This document shows positions 17,973-25,804 of a DNA stretch of 64,000 bases, piece after piece. Made by a program: the position numbers and the translations under genes. The notes below the pieces were generated by a model, which was not told where the DNA came from, made no database searches, and saw only the letters and a program-made list of their open reading frames with translations. Source of the DNA: Microbacterium paraoxydans (GTDB taxonomy: Bacteria; Actinomycetota; Actinomycetes; Actinomycetales; Microbacteriaceae). The stretch is from assembly GCF_900105335.1 (NCBI RefSeq), contig NZ_LT629770.1, forward strand, positions 2,232,001-2,296,000, in the 5' to 3' direction. The first letter of the stretch is position 1; every line of letters begins with the position of its first letter.

Positions 17973-19475
17973 TCAGTGCAGGGTGAGACCGATCTCGAAC
18001 GAGCGCCGCCAGGGGAGGGTCAGCTCCACGATTCGCACGTCATCGGCGGGCAGCATCGACTCCAGGAGGGCCGTCAGCTCCGCACGGATGACGCGCTCGG
18101 CCGTCGCGACCTGCGAATCCTCGGTCATCGGGTAGATGTCGGGGAAGAGCGACGGGCCCGCATCGGTGCGCACCACGGCCTGGTAGGCGAAATCGTCGAG
18201 CAGCCGCGTGAGCAGGGCGATCCGCGCGGCGCGCTCGTCGAAGGAGCCGGCGGCCCTGCCCACCACTGCGGCGGCGGCCACTGCGACGACACTGCCGAGC
18301 GTGTTCCCGGCGGTGTTCCACCCGCCGAAGGCCTCCAGGCGCCCGAGCAGTCCGGCCTCGGCCAGCGCGCGTACGAGCGCCTCGTCCGCGCCGTTCGGGT
18401 AGCGCACGTCGGCCAGGGCCACGTGCTGCCCGGCGTCCAGACGCTCCCGCACGAGTGCGACCGTCCCCGCGACGGCCTCGGCGTCGACGACCTCCGGCCG
18501 CCCGCGGAACATGTCGTGCCGGTCGGGGTCCGGGGCGTGCAGCACGAGGGTGACATCGCCTCCTGCGGCGACCTCCTCGGCGCCGGCTGCGCGGATCTGC
18601 CGGCTCGCCGACGCCGCGAGCGACATGTTCTCGTAGGGCGGGATGCGCTCCATGCCGGCGGCGTCCGCGCAGACCACCGAGAACGAGGCGGTCACCCCGG
18701 CGTTCGCCGCGAGGGCCCGGGCGACGAGCGCGGCCCCGACCTCGTCGGCCCCCGGGTACATCAGCACGCGCCGGCCCGACGGCAGCATCCGCATCCAGTG
18801 CCGGAGCCAGACCTGCTCCGCGCTGCCCGCCGCGAACGGAGCGGTGTCGTCGGCGGTGATCGCCAGGAAGTCGAGGGTCTCGTCCTCCACGAGGCCGAGC
18901 GTGGAGAGGTTCATGATGTGGTTGCGCAGCCGCCGAGACGAGTAGTCGGAGACCACATCGGCCGGCACCGGGGTCAGTTCGTCGAGCGGCAGCACCTCGG
19001 TCTCGCCGAGCAGCCGGTGCGCGTCGCCGCCGAGCGCGTGGATCTCCTTGCCGTGCTCCGTCCAGTAGGTCGGCTCCTCGGCCGCGGAGTAGGAGTTGCT
19101 CGCCCGGGTCACCAGCGACACCGCCGAGATCGGCAGGTCGGGCCGCATCCGCCGCACCTCGCGCAGCACGTCCAGGCGCGCCAGCACGTCGCGGGTGGTG
19201 TCGTGACTCGTGCGGCTCGCGATGAGTCCCCCGTAGAGCAGCATGTCCACCGACACCACCAGGTGCACGGTCGCCGGGTCTGCGGCACGCTGGCGCAGCC
19301 AGGCGCCCAACCCGTCGGCATCGCCCGCGGTCCGGTAGGAGGGGAGGATCGCGGCGGGCGGGACGTCGAGGGTCACCCCGGCGACGGCCGCGACGTCTCC
19401 CGGGAGCTTCACGTTCACCGGGCGGTCGTCGAGGGGCAGCAGCGCGATGCGGGGGCGGAGGATCGGGTCGGACAC
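17973..19475 (-). CDS. DUF4127 family protein
   Basis: 500 residues, the usual family size. The family opening RIALLPLDDRPVNVKLPGD is clear, followed by VVSVDMLLYGGLIASR, LVTRASNSY, ITADDTAPFA, YPGADEVGAALVARAL and a C-terminal LTLPWRRSFEIGL. No experimentally fixed activity is known to me. It lies 40 bases behind a GntR regulator. That regulator faces an operon with a sugar ABC transporter, an N-acetylmannosamine-6-phosphate epimerase and a ROK kinase. The linkage suggests a role in releasing or processing an amino-sugar. The conserved D/H-rich start could be catalytic, which is conjecture. Confidence 0.85.
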   Translation of the reverse strand: MSDPILRPRIALLPLDDRPVNVKLPGDVAAVAGVTLDVPPAAILPSYRTAGDADGLGAWLRQRAADPATVHLVVSVDMLLYGGLIASRTSHDTTRDVLARLDVLREVRRMRPDLPISAVSLVTRASNSYSAAEEPTYWTEHGKEIHALGGDAHRLLGETEVLPLDELTPVPADVVSDYSSRRLRNHIMNLSTLGLVEDETLDFLAITADDTAPFAAGSAEQVWLRHWMRMLPSGRRVLMYPGADEVGAALVARALAANAGVTASFSVVCADAAGMERIPPYENMSLAASASRQIRAAGAEEVAAGGDVTLVLHAPDPDRHDMFRGRPEVVDAEAVAGTVALVRERLDAGQHVALADVRYPNGADEALVRALAEAGLLGRLEAFGGWNTAGNTLGSVVAVAAAAVVGRAAGSFDERAARIALLTRLLDDFAYQAVVRTDAGPSLFPDIYPMTEDSQVATAERVIRAELTALLESMLPADDVRIVELTLPWRRSFEIGLTLH

Positions 19476-19515
19476 GAGGAGCCTTTCGTCGGTGAAGAGG
19501 GTCGCAGATCGGGGA

Positions 19516-20232
19516 TCAGGGGCGGGCGATGGAGACGAGATACGAGTAGCGGTCGCCGCGGTACACCGACTCGGCGTACTCGATCGGGCGGCTGCGGGCG
19601 TCGTAGGTCGTGCGCTTCACGAGGAAGGCGGGGGAGAACGGCGGCGTCTGCAGCGCGGCCGCCTGCTCCTCGTCGAGGACGACCGCGTGGATCTCCTGGT
19701 CGGCGCGCACGGCGGTGATGCCGAACCGGGTGCGCAGGTCGTCGTAGAGCGAGTCGCCCACGATGCCGTCCTCCAGACCCGGCACGGTGTCGGCCGCGAT
19801 CGAGCACACCTCCAGGCAGATCGGGATGTCGTCGGCGGTCCGGACGCGGCGGATCCGCACGACGGGGGACTGCGGGCTGAGGTTCAGGGCGTATCCGGCG
19901 GTCTGCCCGGCCGCCGCGGTGCCGACGTCGACGGAGAGGGAGCCGGGCCTCATGTTCCGGGCGAGCATGTCTTCCGAGAACGACGTCAGCTCGAACGCCT
20001 TGCTGATCCGCGAGGCGCTCACGAAGGTGCCCGCCCCCTGCAGCCGGTACACCAGGCCGTCCCGTTCGAGCTCGTCGAGGGCGCGACGCACCGTCTGCCG
20101 GTTCACCTCGAGCGACTCCGCGAGCTCGCGCTCCGTGGGCAGCTTCTCGTGGGGTGCGAGCCCCTGGTCGATGACCTTCTCCAGATGCCGCCGCACGCGT
20201 TCGTGCTTCGTGACGCCCTCGATCGCCGCCAT
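19516..20232 (-). CDS. GntR-family (HutC/UTRA) transcriptional regulator
   Basis: 238 residues. A winged helix-turn-helix occupies about 10-75 (KLPTERELAESLEVNRQTV, then RALDELERDGLVYRLQGAGT). A UTRA ligand-binding domain follows at 95-235 (SVDVGTAAAGQTAGYALNL, ending SRPIEYAESVYRGDRYSYLV). UTRA regulators usually sense a sugar phosphate. It faces the amino-sugar operon across 128 bases that contain two TTGG-N6-CCAA sites. It therefore most likely represses both directions and is released by GlcNAc-6-P or ManNAc-6-P; the effector is inference. Confidence 0.9.
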   Translation of the reverse strand: MAAIEGVTKHERVRRHLEKVIDQGLAPHEKLPTERELAESLEVNRQTVRRALDELERDGLVYRLQGAGTFVSASRISKAFELTSFSEDMLARNMRPGSLSVDVGTAAAGQTAGYALNLSPQSPVVRIRRVRTADDIPICLEVCSIAADTVPGLEDGIVGDSLYDDLRTRFGITAVRADQEIHAVVLDEEQAAALQTPPFSPAFLVKRTTYDARSRPIEYAESVYRGDRYSYLVSIARP

Positions 20233-20245
20233 GGTTTCCCCCTCG

Positions 20246-20326
20246 TTTGGACTAACCCAATCTTGACGATCACCCGGGATTGTGTCAATGTCTCCTCTCA
20301 GCGGTTCTTAATTGGTCTATTCCAAT
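20246..20326. promoter_or_regulatory. two GntR operator sites in divergent promoter region
   Basis: Two near-identical imperfect palindromes occur between the gntR and transporter starts: TTTGGACTAACCCAAT at 20246-20261 and ATTGGTCTATTCCAAT at 20311-20326. The shared form is TTGG-N-CTA-NN-CCAA, similar to operators of HutC-type regulators such as DasR. The first lies 14 bases upstream of gntR and the second 35 bases before the binding-protein start, so one protein can control both genes. TTGACG at 20262 may be a -35 for the rightward promoter. Confidence 0.65.
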
Positions 20327-20360
20327 CCTTTGCACGGTCAACGATGAGCGGAGAATCCCC

Positions 20361-21650
20361 ATGCACGTGAAGCACAACATGCGCCGACGCGTCCTGGTCG
20401 CCGGGGCGGTAGGCACGGCGACGATCGTCGCCCTGAGCGGCTGCGCCGGCGGCGGCGGTGATGCGGACGGCCCCACCGAGATCACGTTCTCGTACCTGTG
20501 GGGAGGGGAGGAGGCGAAGGCGCTGGAGGCGATCATCGCCGACTTCAACGCCAGTCAGGACGACATCGTCGTCAAGGGCGTCTCCAGCCCCGACACCCAG
20601 AAGCAGCTCACGTCGATGTCGTCGTCGAACGGCTCCTTCGACATCTCCGACAACTTCGGCAACACCGTCGGCGCCTGGGCTTCGAAGGGCATCCTCGCAC
20701 CGCTCGACGAGGCGATCGCCGCCGAGGACATCGATGTCGACGACTTCGTCCCCAGCGCCATGGAGCAGATGACCTACGACGGCAAGATCTACTCGCTGCC
20801 GATCGCCATCCACAGCTTCCAGCTCCTCTACAACCCACAGCTTCTGGAGGAGGCCGGGGTCACCCCGCCGACCACGATGGACGAGCTCGCCGCCGCCATC
20901 CCGAAGCTCACCAAGAAGGACGCGTCGGGCAAGATCACGCAGCTCGGACTCGGCTCGGCGAACGACAGCACCACCCTCACGACCCTCGGCTACGCGTTCG
21001 GCGGGAGCTGGGACGGCGAAGACGGCCCGACCCCCGCGGAAGACGGGAACATCGAGGCCCTGCAGTGGTATCAGGACAACGTGATCGAGCCGGTCGGTGC
21101 CGACGCCATGGCCACGTTCGTGTCCGGACAGGGCGAGTACCTCTCCGCGCAGGACCCGTTCTTCAGCGGCCAGGTCGCCATGATCATCGACGGCGAGTGG
21201 CGGTCGGCCAGCGCCGCCAAGATCGCCCCCGAGTTCGAGTGGGGCGTGACCGCGATACCCGCCGCCTCGCCCGACCTGGAGAACAGCACGCAGGTCACCG
21301 CGAGCACCCTCTTCATCCCCGCGAACTCGAAGCACAAGGAGGAGGCGGCCACCTTCCTCGCCTACCTCGTGAGCGACGAGCCCATGGAGAAGTTCGCCGT
21401 CGCCCTCGGCAACCTCCCCGGCCGCTCCTCCCTCGCGGGCAGCGCCGCGTTCGACGAGCTGCAGGACTTCGGCGTCTGGGCGGAGGCCGCGTCCTCCCCG
21501 AACGCGAAGTCCCTGGCGAGCCGTCCGTACAGCGCCGAGTATGCGACCGACCTCGCGACCGCGTTCGACGAGGTCGTGCGACTGACCGCCACCCCGGAGG
21601 AGGCGATCGCGACCGTCGAGGAGCGCATGGCCTCCTACGCCTCGAAGTGA
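20361..21650 (+). CDS. sugar ABC transporter substrate-binding lipoprotein
   Basis: 429 residues. The twin-arginine-like start (MRRRVLV) leads to lipobox ALSGC with Cys28; the mature protein is an extracellular family 1 solute-binding domain (ITFSYLWGGEEAKALEAIIADFN). I chose the ATG at 20361 because of the signal peptide and the GGAG upstream, although the frame opens earlier. It is first in the operon with two permeases, NanE and NanK. From these enzymes the ligand is probably N-acetylmannosamine, sialic acid or a glycan releasing them. Confidence 0.88.
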   Translation: MHVKHNMRRRVLVAGAVGTATIVALSGCAGGGGDADGPTEITFSYLWGGEEAKALEAIIADFNASQDDIVVKGVSSPDTQKQLTSMSSSNGSFDISDNFGNTVGAWASKGILAPLDEAIAAEDIDVDDFVPSAMEQMTYDGKIYSLPIAIHSFQLLYNPQLLEEAGVTPPTTMDELAAAIPKLTKKDASGKITQLGLGSANDSTTLTTLGYAFGGSWDGEDGPTPAEDGNIEALQWYQDNVIEPVGADAMATFVSGQGEYLSAQDPFFSGQVAMIIDGEWRSASAAKIAPEFEWGVTAIPAASPDLENSTQVTASTLFIPANSKHKEEAATFLAYLVSDEPMEKFAVALGNLPGRSSLAGSAAFDELQDFGVWAEAASSPNAKSLASRPYSAEYATDLATAFDEVVRLTATPEEAIATVEERMASYASK

Positions 21651-21660
21651 GTCGGTTCTC

Positions 21661-22629
21661 GTGACCACGGCAACAGCACCCCGGGTCCGGCAGGAGAACG
21701 CTCCTGCCGGACCCGGCGCTCCCGTCCGGCGGCGCCGCAGCCGCCGGACCACGCTGATCGGCCTGGCTTTCGCGTCGCCGTTCATCGTCGGCTTCCTGTT
21801 CCTTTTCGCCTATCCGATCGCAGCGTCGGCGTACTACAGCTTCACCGACTTCAACCTGTTCCAGGCGCCGGAGTGGGTGGGGCTGGACAACTACACCCAG
21901 ATGTTCGCCGACGGGGTCTTCTGGAAGTCGCTCGCCAACACAGCCGTGCTCACCGTCTTCGGCGTGCCGCTCGCGATCGGCATCGCGCTCGCCGGCGCGC
22001 ACCTGCTGAACACGCCCGTGCGGGGCCAGCCGCTCTATCGCGCGCTCGTGTATCTCCCGTCGATCGTGCCGGTCGTCGTCGGCGGCTACCTGTGGCGCTG
22101 GCTGCTGAACGCCCAGTACGGCTTCATCAACTACTTCCTGTCGTGGTTCGGCATCGAGGGGCCGGCCTGGCTGCAGCAGCCGGAGTGGACAAAGCCCGCC
22201 ATCATCCTCATGTCGTTGTGGACCGTCGGCGGCACCATGATCATCTACCTCGCCGCCCTGCAGGAGGTGCCGAAGGAGCTGTACGAGGCGGCCGAGCTCG
22301 ACGGCGCGGGGGCGTGGCGCCGCTTCACGAACGTCACCTGGCCCACGGTCTCCCCGGTCACCCTGTTCCAGGTGATCGTGAGCATCATCGGGTTCCTGCA
22401 GATCTTCACGCAGCCCTACATCCTGTCGCAGGAGCGCCTCAACCAGGCGGGCTCGGGGCCGGGGCAGTCGATGCTCTCCTACGCGATGTACCTGTACCAG
22501 AACGCCTTCGTGTTCCTGAAGATGGGCTACGCCTCCGCCATGGCGTGGACTCTGTTCATCATCACGCTCGCCGTGAGCCTCATCGTGCTCGCGACCTCGA
22601 GGAAGTGGGTCCACGATGGTGCACGCTGA
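21661..22629 (+). CDS. sugar ABC transporter permease, MalF/UgpA type
   Basis: 322 residues, GTG start ten bases after the binding-protein stop. Six hydrophobic helices begin with FASPFIVGFLFLFAYPIAASA. The coupling loop is EAAELDGAGAWRRFTNVTWP. An Arg-rich N-terminal tail (RRRRSRRTT) precedes the first helix, as is usual for this subunit. No ATPase gene is in the operon, so the transporter probably borrows a shared MsiK-type ATPase encoded elsewhere, as many actinobacterial sugar importers do. Confidence 0.9.
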   Translation: MTTATAPRVRQENAPAGPGAPVRRRRSRRTTLIGLAFASPFIVGFLFLFAYPIAASAYYSFTDFNLFQAPEWVGLDNYTQMFADGVFWKSLANTAVLTVFGVPLAIGIALAGAHLLNTPVRGQPLYRALVYLPSIVPVVVGGYLWRWLLNAQYGFINYFLSWFGIEGPAWLQQPEWTKPAIILMSLWTVGGTMIIYLAALQEVPKELYEAAELDGAGAWRRFTNVTWPTVSPVTLFQVIVSIIGFLQIFTQPYILSQERLNQAGSGPGQSMLSYAMYLYQNAFVFLKMGYASAMAWTLFIITLAVSLIVLATSRKWVHDGAR

Positions 22630-23482
22630 CATCTCCGCACCGGTGCGCCGGCCCCGCCGCACCCGGCGCACGCTCCGCCGCGTCCGGCAGCAGATCGCGG
22701 TGACGCTGCTCGCGCTGCTGTTCCTGTTCCCGCTGCTGGTGATGCTGTCGACCGCGTTCAAGACACCAGGCGACGTCTTCTCCTCCCCGCCCACCCTGCT
22801 GCCCGCCGAGTGGACGACGGCCAACTTCGCCGAGGCGTTCGCGCAGATCCCGGTGTGGCGCTACCTCGCCAACACGCTCTTCGTCTCGGGCATGAGCATC
22901 CTCGGCACGGTCATCTCCTGCCCCCTCGTCGCCTACGCGCTGGCGAAGGTGAAGTGGCGCGGCGCCCGACCGCTCCTGATCCTCGTGCTCGCCACGATGA
23001 TGCTGCCGCCGCAGGTCACGCTGATCCCGCTGTTCCTCGTGTGGAACGGGCTGGAGGCGACGAACACCTACCTCCCGCTCATCGTCCCCGCGTTCCTGGG
23101 CACGCCGTTCTTCATCTTCATGATCCGGCAGTTCCTCCTCGCGGTGCCGGACGAGCTCATCGAGGCCGCCCGCCTGGACGGTGCCTCCGAGTTCCGCACT
23201 TACGCGACGATCGTGCTCCCGCTGGCGCGCCCGGCCATCGTGACCGCCGCGATCTTCCAGTTCGTCTGGGCGTGGACCGACTTCCTCAATCCCCTCATCT
23301 ACCTCAACGACCAGTCGACGTACACGCTGTCCATCGGTCTGTACGCCTTCTTCGGGGAGAACGACGTGGCCTGGGGGCCGCTCATGGCCGCGTGCGTGAT
23401 GTTCACCCTCCCGGCCGTGGCGATCTTCCTCCTCGGCCAGAAGTTCTTCATCGGCGGTGCCAGTGCAGGAGCCCTCAAGTGA
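22616..23482 (+). CDS. sugar ABC transporter permease, MalG/UgpE type
   Basis: 288 residues. It overlaps the first permease by 14 bases and nanE by four (GTGA). Six membrane helices, with the coupling loop EAARLDGASEFRTYATIVLP followed by LARPAIVTAAIFQFVWAW, which is the MalG signature region. It pairs with the 21661-22629 subunit to form the membrane pore. Confidence 0.9.
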   Translation: MVHADISAPVRRPRRTRRTLRRVRQQIAVTLLALLFLFPLLVMLSTAFKTPGDVFSSPPTLLPAEWTTANFAEAFAQIPVWRYLANTLFVSGMSILGTVISCPLVAYALAKVKWRGARPLLILVLATMMLPPQVTLIPLFLVWNGLEATNTYLPLIVPAFLGTPFFIFMIRQFLLAVPDELIEAARLDGASEFRTYATIVLPLARPAIVTAAIFQFVWAWTDFLNPLIYLNDQSTYTLSIGLYAFFGENDVAWGPLMAACVMFTLPAVAIFLLGQKFFIGGASAGALK

Positions 23483-24162
23483 CCCATGAATCCCTCGCCC
23501 TCCTCCGCGGCCGGCTCGTCGCCTCGGTCCAGGCCTCCGCGGGAGCCCCCGCGAGAGACACCCACGTCATCGGCGCGCTCGCCGAGTCGGCGCTGCTCGG
23601 CGGTGCGAGCGGCTTGCGGCTCAACGGGCCGGAGGACATCCGTCGGGTGCGACCGGTGACCGATGCGCCGATCATCGGGCTCCACAAGGTCTGGAACGGC
23701 GTCCGCAACGTCATCACCCCGGAACGCGCGCTCGCCGCGGGGCTGGCGGAGGCCGGGGCCGACATCATCGCGGTGGACGCCACGACGGAGCAGTTCGGCA
23801 CGGACTTCCGGCTCATCGGGGAGATCGCCGCGGCGACGGGGCGACCGGTGATGGCCGACGTGTCGACGGTCGCGGAGGGCGAGCGGGCCTGGGCGGCGGG
23901 GGCGGCGGTCGTCGGCACGACGCTGTCCGGCTACACCCCGCACTCGCCGCGTCAGGACGACCCTGACCTCGACCTTGTGGCCGCGCTCGTCGCCGCGGGG
24001 ATCCCGACCATCGCCGAGGGTCGCTACCAGACCCCTGCGCAGGTGCGCGCGGCCTTTGACGCCGGGGCCTTTGCAGTCGTCGTCGGCGGAGCGATCACCG
24101 ATCCGATCGCCCTCACGCGTCGGTTCGTCGCCGCGACGCCGGCCGCCCGGGAGCGCGTGTGA
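23479..24162 (+). CDS. nanE: N-acetylmannosamine-6-phosphate 2-epimerase
   Basis: 227 residues, GTG start overlapping the permease stop. Converts ManNAc-6-P to GlcNAc-6-P. TIM-barrel features of NanE are present: VASVQASAGAP at the N-terminus, GLRLNGPEDI, IIGLHKVWNG, ADIIAVDATTEQ, PVMADVSTVAEG, GTTLSGYTPHS and a closing phosphate-binding IAEGRYQTPAQV, then GAFAVVVGGAITDP. The usual KxW after GLxK is seen as LHKVWNG. It overlaps nanK by four bases (GTGA). Together with nanK it defines the operon as ManNAc catabolism. Confidence 0.9.
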   Translation: MTHESLALLRGRLVASVQASAGAPARDTHVIGALAESALLGGASGLRLNGPEDIRRVRPVTDAPIIGLHKVWNGVRNVITPERALAAGLAEAGADIIAVDATTEQFGTDFRLIGEIAAATGRPVMADVSTVAEGERAWAAGAAVVGTTLSGYTPHSPRQDDPDLDLVAALVAAGIPTIAEGRYQTPAQVRAAFDAGAFAVVVGGAITDPIALTRRFVAATPAARERV

Positions 24163-25070
24163 TCGTCGGGGTCGACATCGGCGGGACGAAGATCGCCGTC
24201 GCCGGGTTCCGTGCGGAGCCGGGCGGGGCGCGCCGTCGCGCCACCGCCGTGCACACCCTGCCGACGCCGGCTCGGGAGGGTGGCGAGGCCATCGTGCGGG
24301 CGGTCGTCGATGCGATCGATGTGATCCGCGGCGGGAAGCAGCTCGCGGCGGTCGGCGTGGGCACTGCGGGCGTGGTGGATCAGGACGGCGGCATCACCTC
24401 CGCCACCGATGCGATCAGCGGCTGGGCGGGCTTCCCGCTGCGTGCGACGCTCATCCGAGCCCTCGATGCCCCGGTGGTCGTCGTCAACGACGTGCACGCG
24501 GCGGCGGTCGCGGAGGCCACGGCAGGGGCGGGTCGGGGAGCGCGTGGTCTGCTGATGGTCACGGTCGGCACCGGCATCGGGGGAGCCGTCGTCCTCCCGG
24601 ACGGTCTCCGCGCGGGTGTGACCGGCACGGCGGGATCGGTCGGGCACACCGAGCTCGCCCTCCCGCCAGGACTGGCCGGTCGTCGATGCGGCTGCGGAGG
24701 GGTCGGGCACGTCGAGGCCGTGGCCTCCGGTCCGGCGTTGGAGCAGACGTACCTCGAGCGCACCGGCACGGCGCGCACGCTGCGGGACGTGGACGCGGCC
24801 GCTCGTGCCGGGGAGCCGGTCGCCGAAGAGGTGATCGCGGAGGGGGCGGCGTTCCTCGGGCGCGCGCTGGCCGGGGCGCAGGCGCTTTTGGACGTGGAGG
24901 TCGTCGCCGTCGGCGGCGGCGTGGCGGCCATCGGGGAGCGGTATCTCGCCGGGGTCGCCCGCGCCTACCGCGAGGCGGCGATGCCGGGCCCGTCGACGGC
25001 CCGGGTGCGATCCGCGGAGCTCGGGGTCGATGCGACCGTCACCGGGGCTGCGGTGCTGGCACGGGTCTGA
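24159..25070 (+). CDS. nanK: ROK-family kinase, probable N-acetylmannosamine kinase
   Basis: 303 residues with a GTG start. ATP-binding DIGGTK at 6-11, sugar-binding ND at 110-111, GTGIGGAVVL and the ROK zinc site HTELALPPG then CGCGGVGHVE at 177-186 are all seen. It phosphorylates ManNAc (inferred from nanE next door); general ROK glucokinases look alike. It is the last gene of the operon. No sialic-acid lyase (nanA) or sialidase is present, so the imported sugar may be ManNAc itself or the lyase is encoded elsewhere. Confidence 0.83.
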   Translation: MIVGVDIGGTKIAVAGFRAEPGGARRRATAVHTLPTPAREGGEAIVRAVVDAIDVIRGGKQLAAVGVGTAGVVDQDGGITSATDAISGWAGFPLRATLIRALDAPVVVVNDVHAAAVAEATAGAGRGARGLLMVTVGTGIGGAVVLPDGLRAGVTGTAGSVGHTELALPPGLAGRRCGCGGVGHVEAVASGPALEQTYLERTGTARTLRDVDAAARAGEPVAEEVIAEGAAFLGRALAGAQALLDVEVVAVGGGVAAIGERYLAGVARAYREAAMPGPSTARVRSAELGVDATVTGAAVLARV

Positions 25071-25099
25071 GTCCGGATTCCCACCCCACATTCAGCGTT

Positions 25100-25113
25100 A
25101 ACGATATATCGTT
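25100..25113. promoter_or_regulatory. perfect 14-bp palindrome, probable PadR operator
   Basis: AACGATATATCGTT is a perfect palindrome 28 bases before the padR ATG, followed by a second half-site TATCGTT at 25117-25123. PadR-family proteins usually bind AT-rich dyads of this form, so autoregulation is likely. Confidence 0.6.
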
Positions 25114-25141
25114 GAGTATCGTTCACGACTGGGAGGTCATC

Positions 25142-25759
25142 ATGAACAACGCATTCCCCTCCACCCCGTTCGGCGGCAACGGCAGCAACGGCGGCGACTT
25201 CGCCGGCGGCCTCGGCAACCTCTTCGGTGGCTCGCAGGGTCCGGCCGGAGCACTGTTCGAAGCGATGGACCAGCTCCGCAAGTCGTTCGAGTCGCGTCCC
25301 TCCGGCGGGTCCCGCATGGCCCGCGGCGACGTGCGCGCCGCCGTGCTCTCGCTCCTCACCGAGCGACCGATGCACGGCTACCAGATCATCAACGAGATCG
25401 CCGAGCGCAGCGGCGGTACCTGGAAGCCCAGTGCCGGCTCCGTCTACCCGACGCTTCAGCTCCTCGCCGACGAGGGCCTGATCGAGGCCGAGGAGCAGAA
25501 CGGCCGCAAGACCTACGCCCTCACCGAGGCCGGCCGGGCCGTCGCCGCGGAGAGCACCGAGACCCCGCCGTGGGTGCCGTCCTCCGACAAGGACCGCAGT
25601 CGTGACGCCCGGTACAGCGCTCTGCCGAAGGCGGGAGTCGATCTCGCCGCCGCGGCCGCGCAGGTCGGGCGCAGCGGCTCCCCGGAGCAGGTGCAGCAGG
25701 CCATCGAGGTGCTCGACGAGGCCCGCCGTAGGCTGTACACGATCCTCGCCCAGGACTGA
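25142..25759 (+). CDS. PadR-family transcriptional regulator
   Basis: 205 residues. A long Gly/Asn-rich linker at 1-60 precedes the PadR winged helix at about 62-130 (RAAVLSLLTERPMHGYQII, then GSVYPTLQLLADEGLIEAEE). A C-terminal helix (EQVQQAIEVLDEARRRLYTIL) is probably for dimerisation. The start ATG follows GGGAGGT; the frame opens far upstream but that part is out of register with nanK. No adjacent efflux pump is present, so the regulated gene may be only itself or the kinase gene downstream. Confidence 0.88.
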   Translation: MNNAFPSTPFGGNGSNGGDFAGGLGNLFGGSQGPAGALFEAMDQLRKSFESRPSGGSRMARGDVRAAVLSLLTERPMHGYQIINEIAERSGGTWKPSAGSVYPTLQLLADEGLIEAEEQNGRKTYALTEAGRAVAAESTETPPWVPSSDKDRSRDARYSALPKAGVDLAAAAAQVGRSGSPEQVQQAIEVLDEARRRLYTILAQD

Positions 25760-25804
25760 CCGCGTCGTGCGGCGTCCGGCGCGGAACGGCGGAAGGATGA
25801 CGCG

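Noticed and set aside
18040..19321. Many Arg-rich reading frames opposite and within the DUF4127 gene
   Set aside because: They are antisense and frame shadows that arise from high GC content; none has a recognisable domain.
22810..24162. 450-codon frame starting inside the second permease
   Set aside because: The N-terminal part is an out-of-frame reading of the permease; nanE starts at GTG 23479 with a 4-nt overlap.
24159..25070. General glucokinase instead of NanK
   Set aside because: ROK motifs cannot separate the two, but the GTGA coupling to nanE favours ManNAc kinase; confidence was lowered instead of the call being changed.
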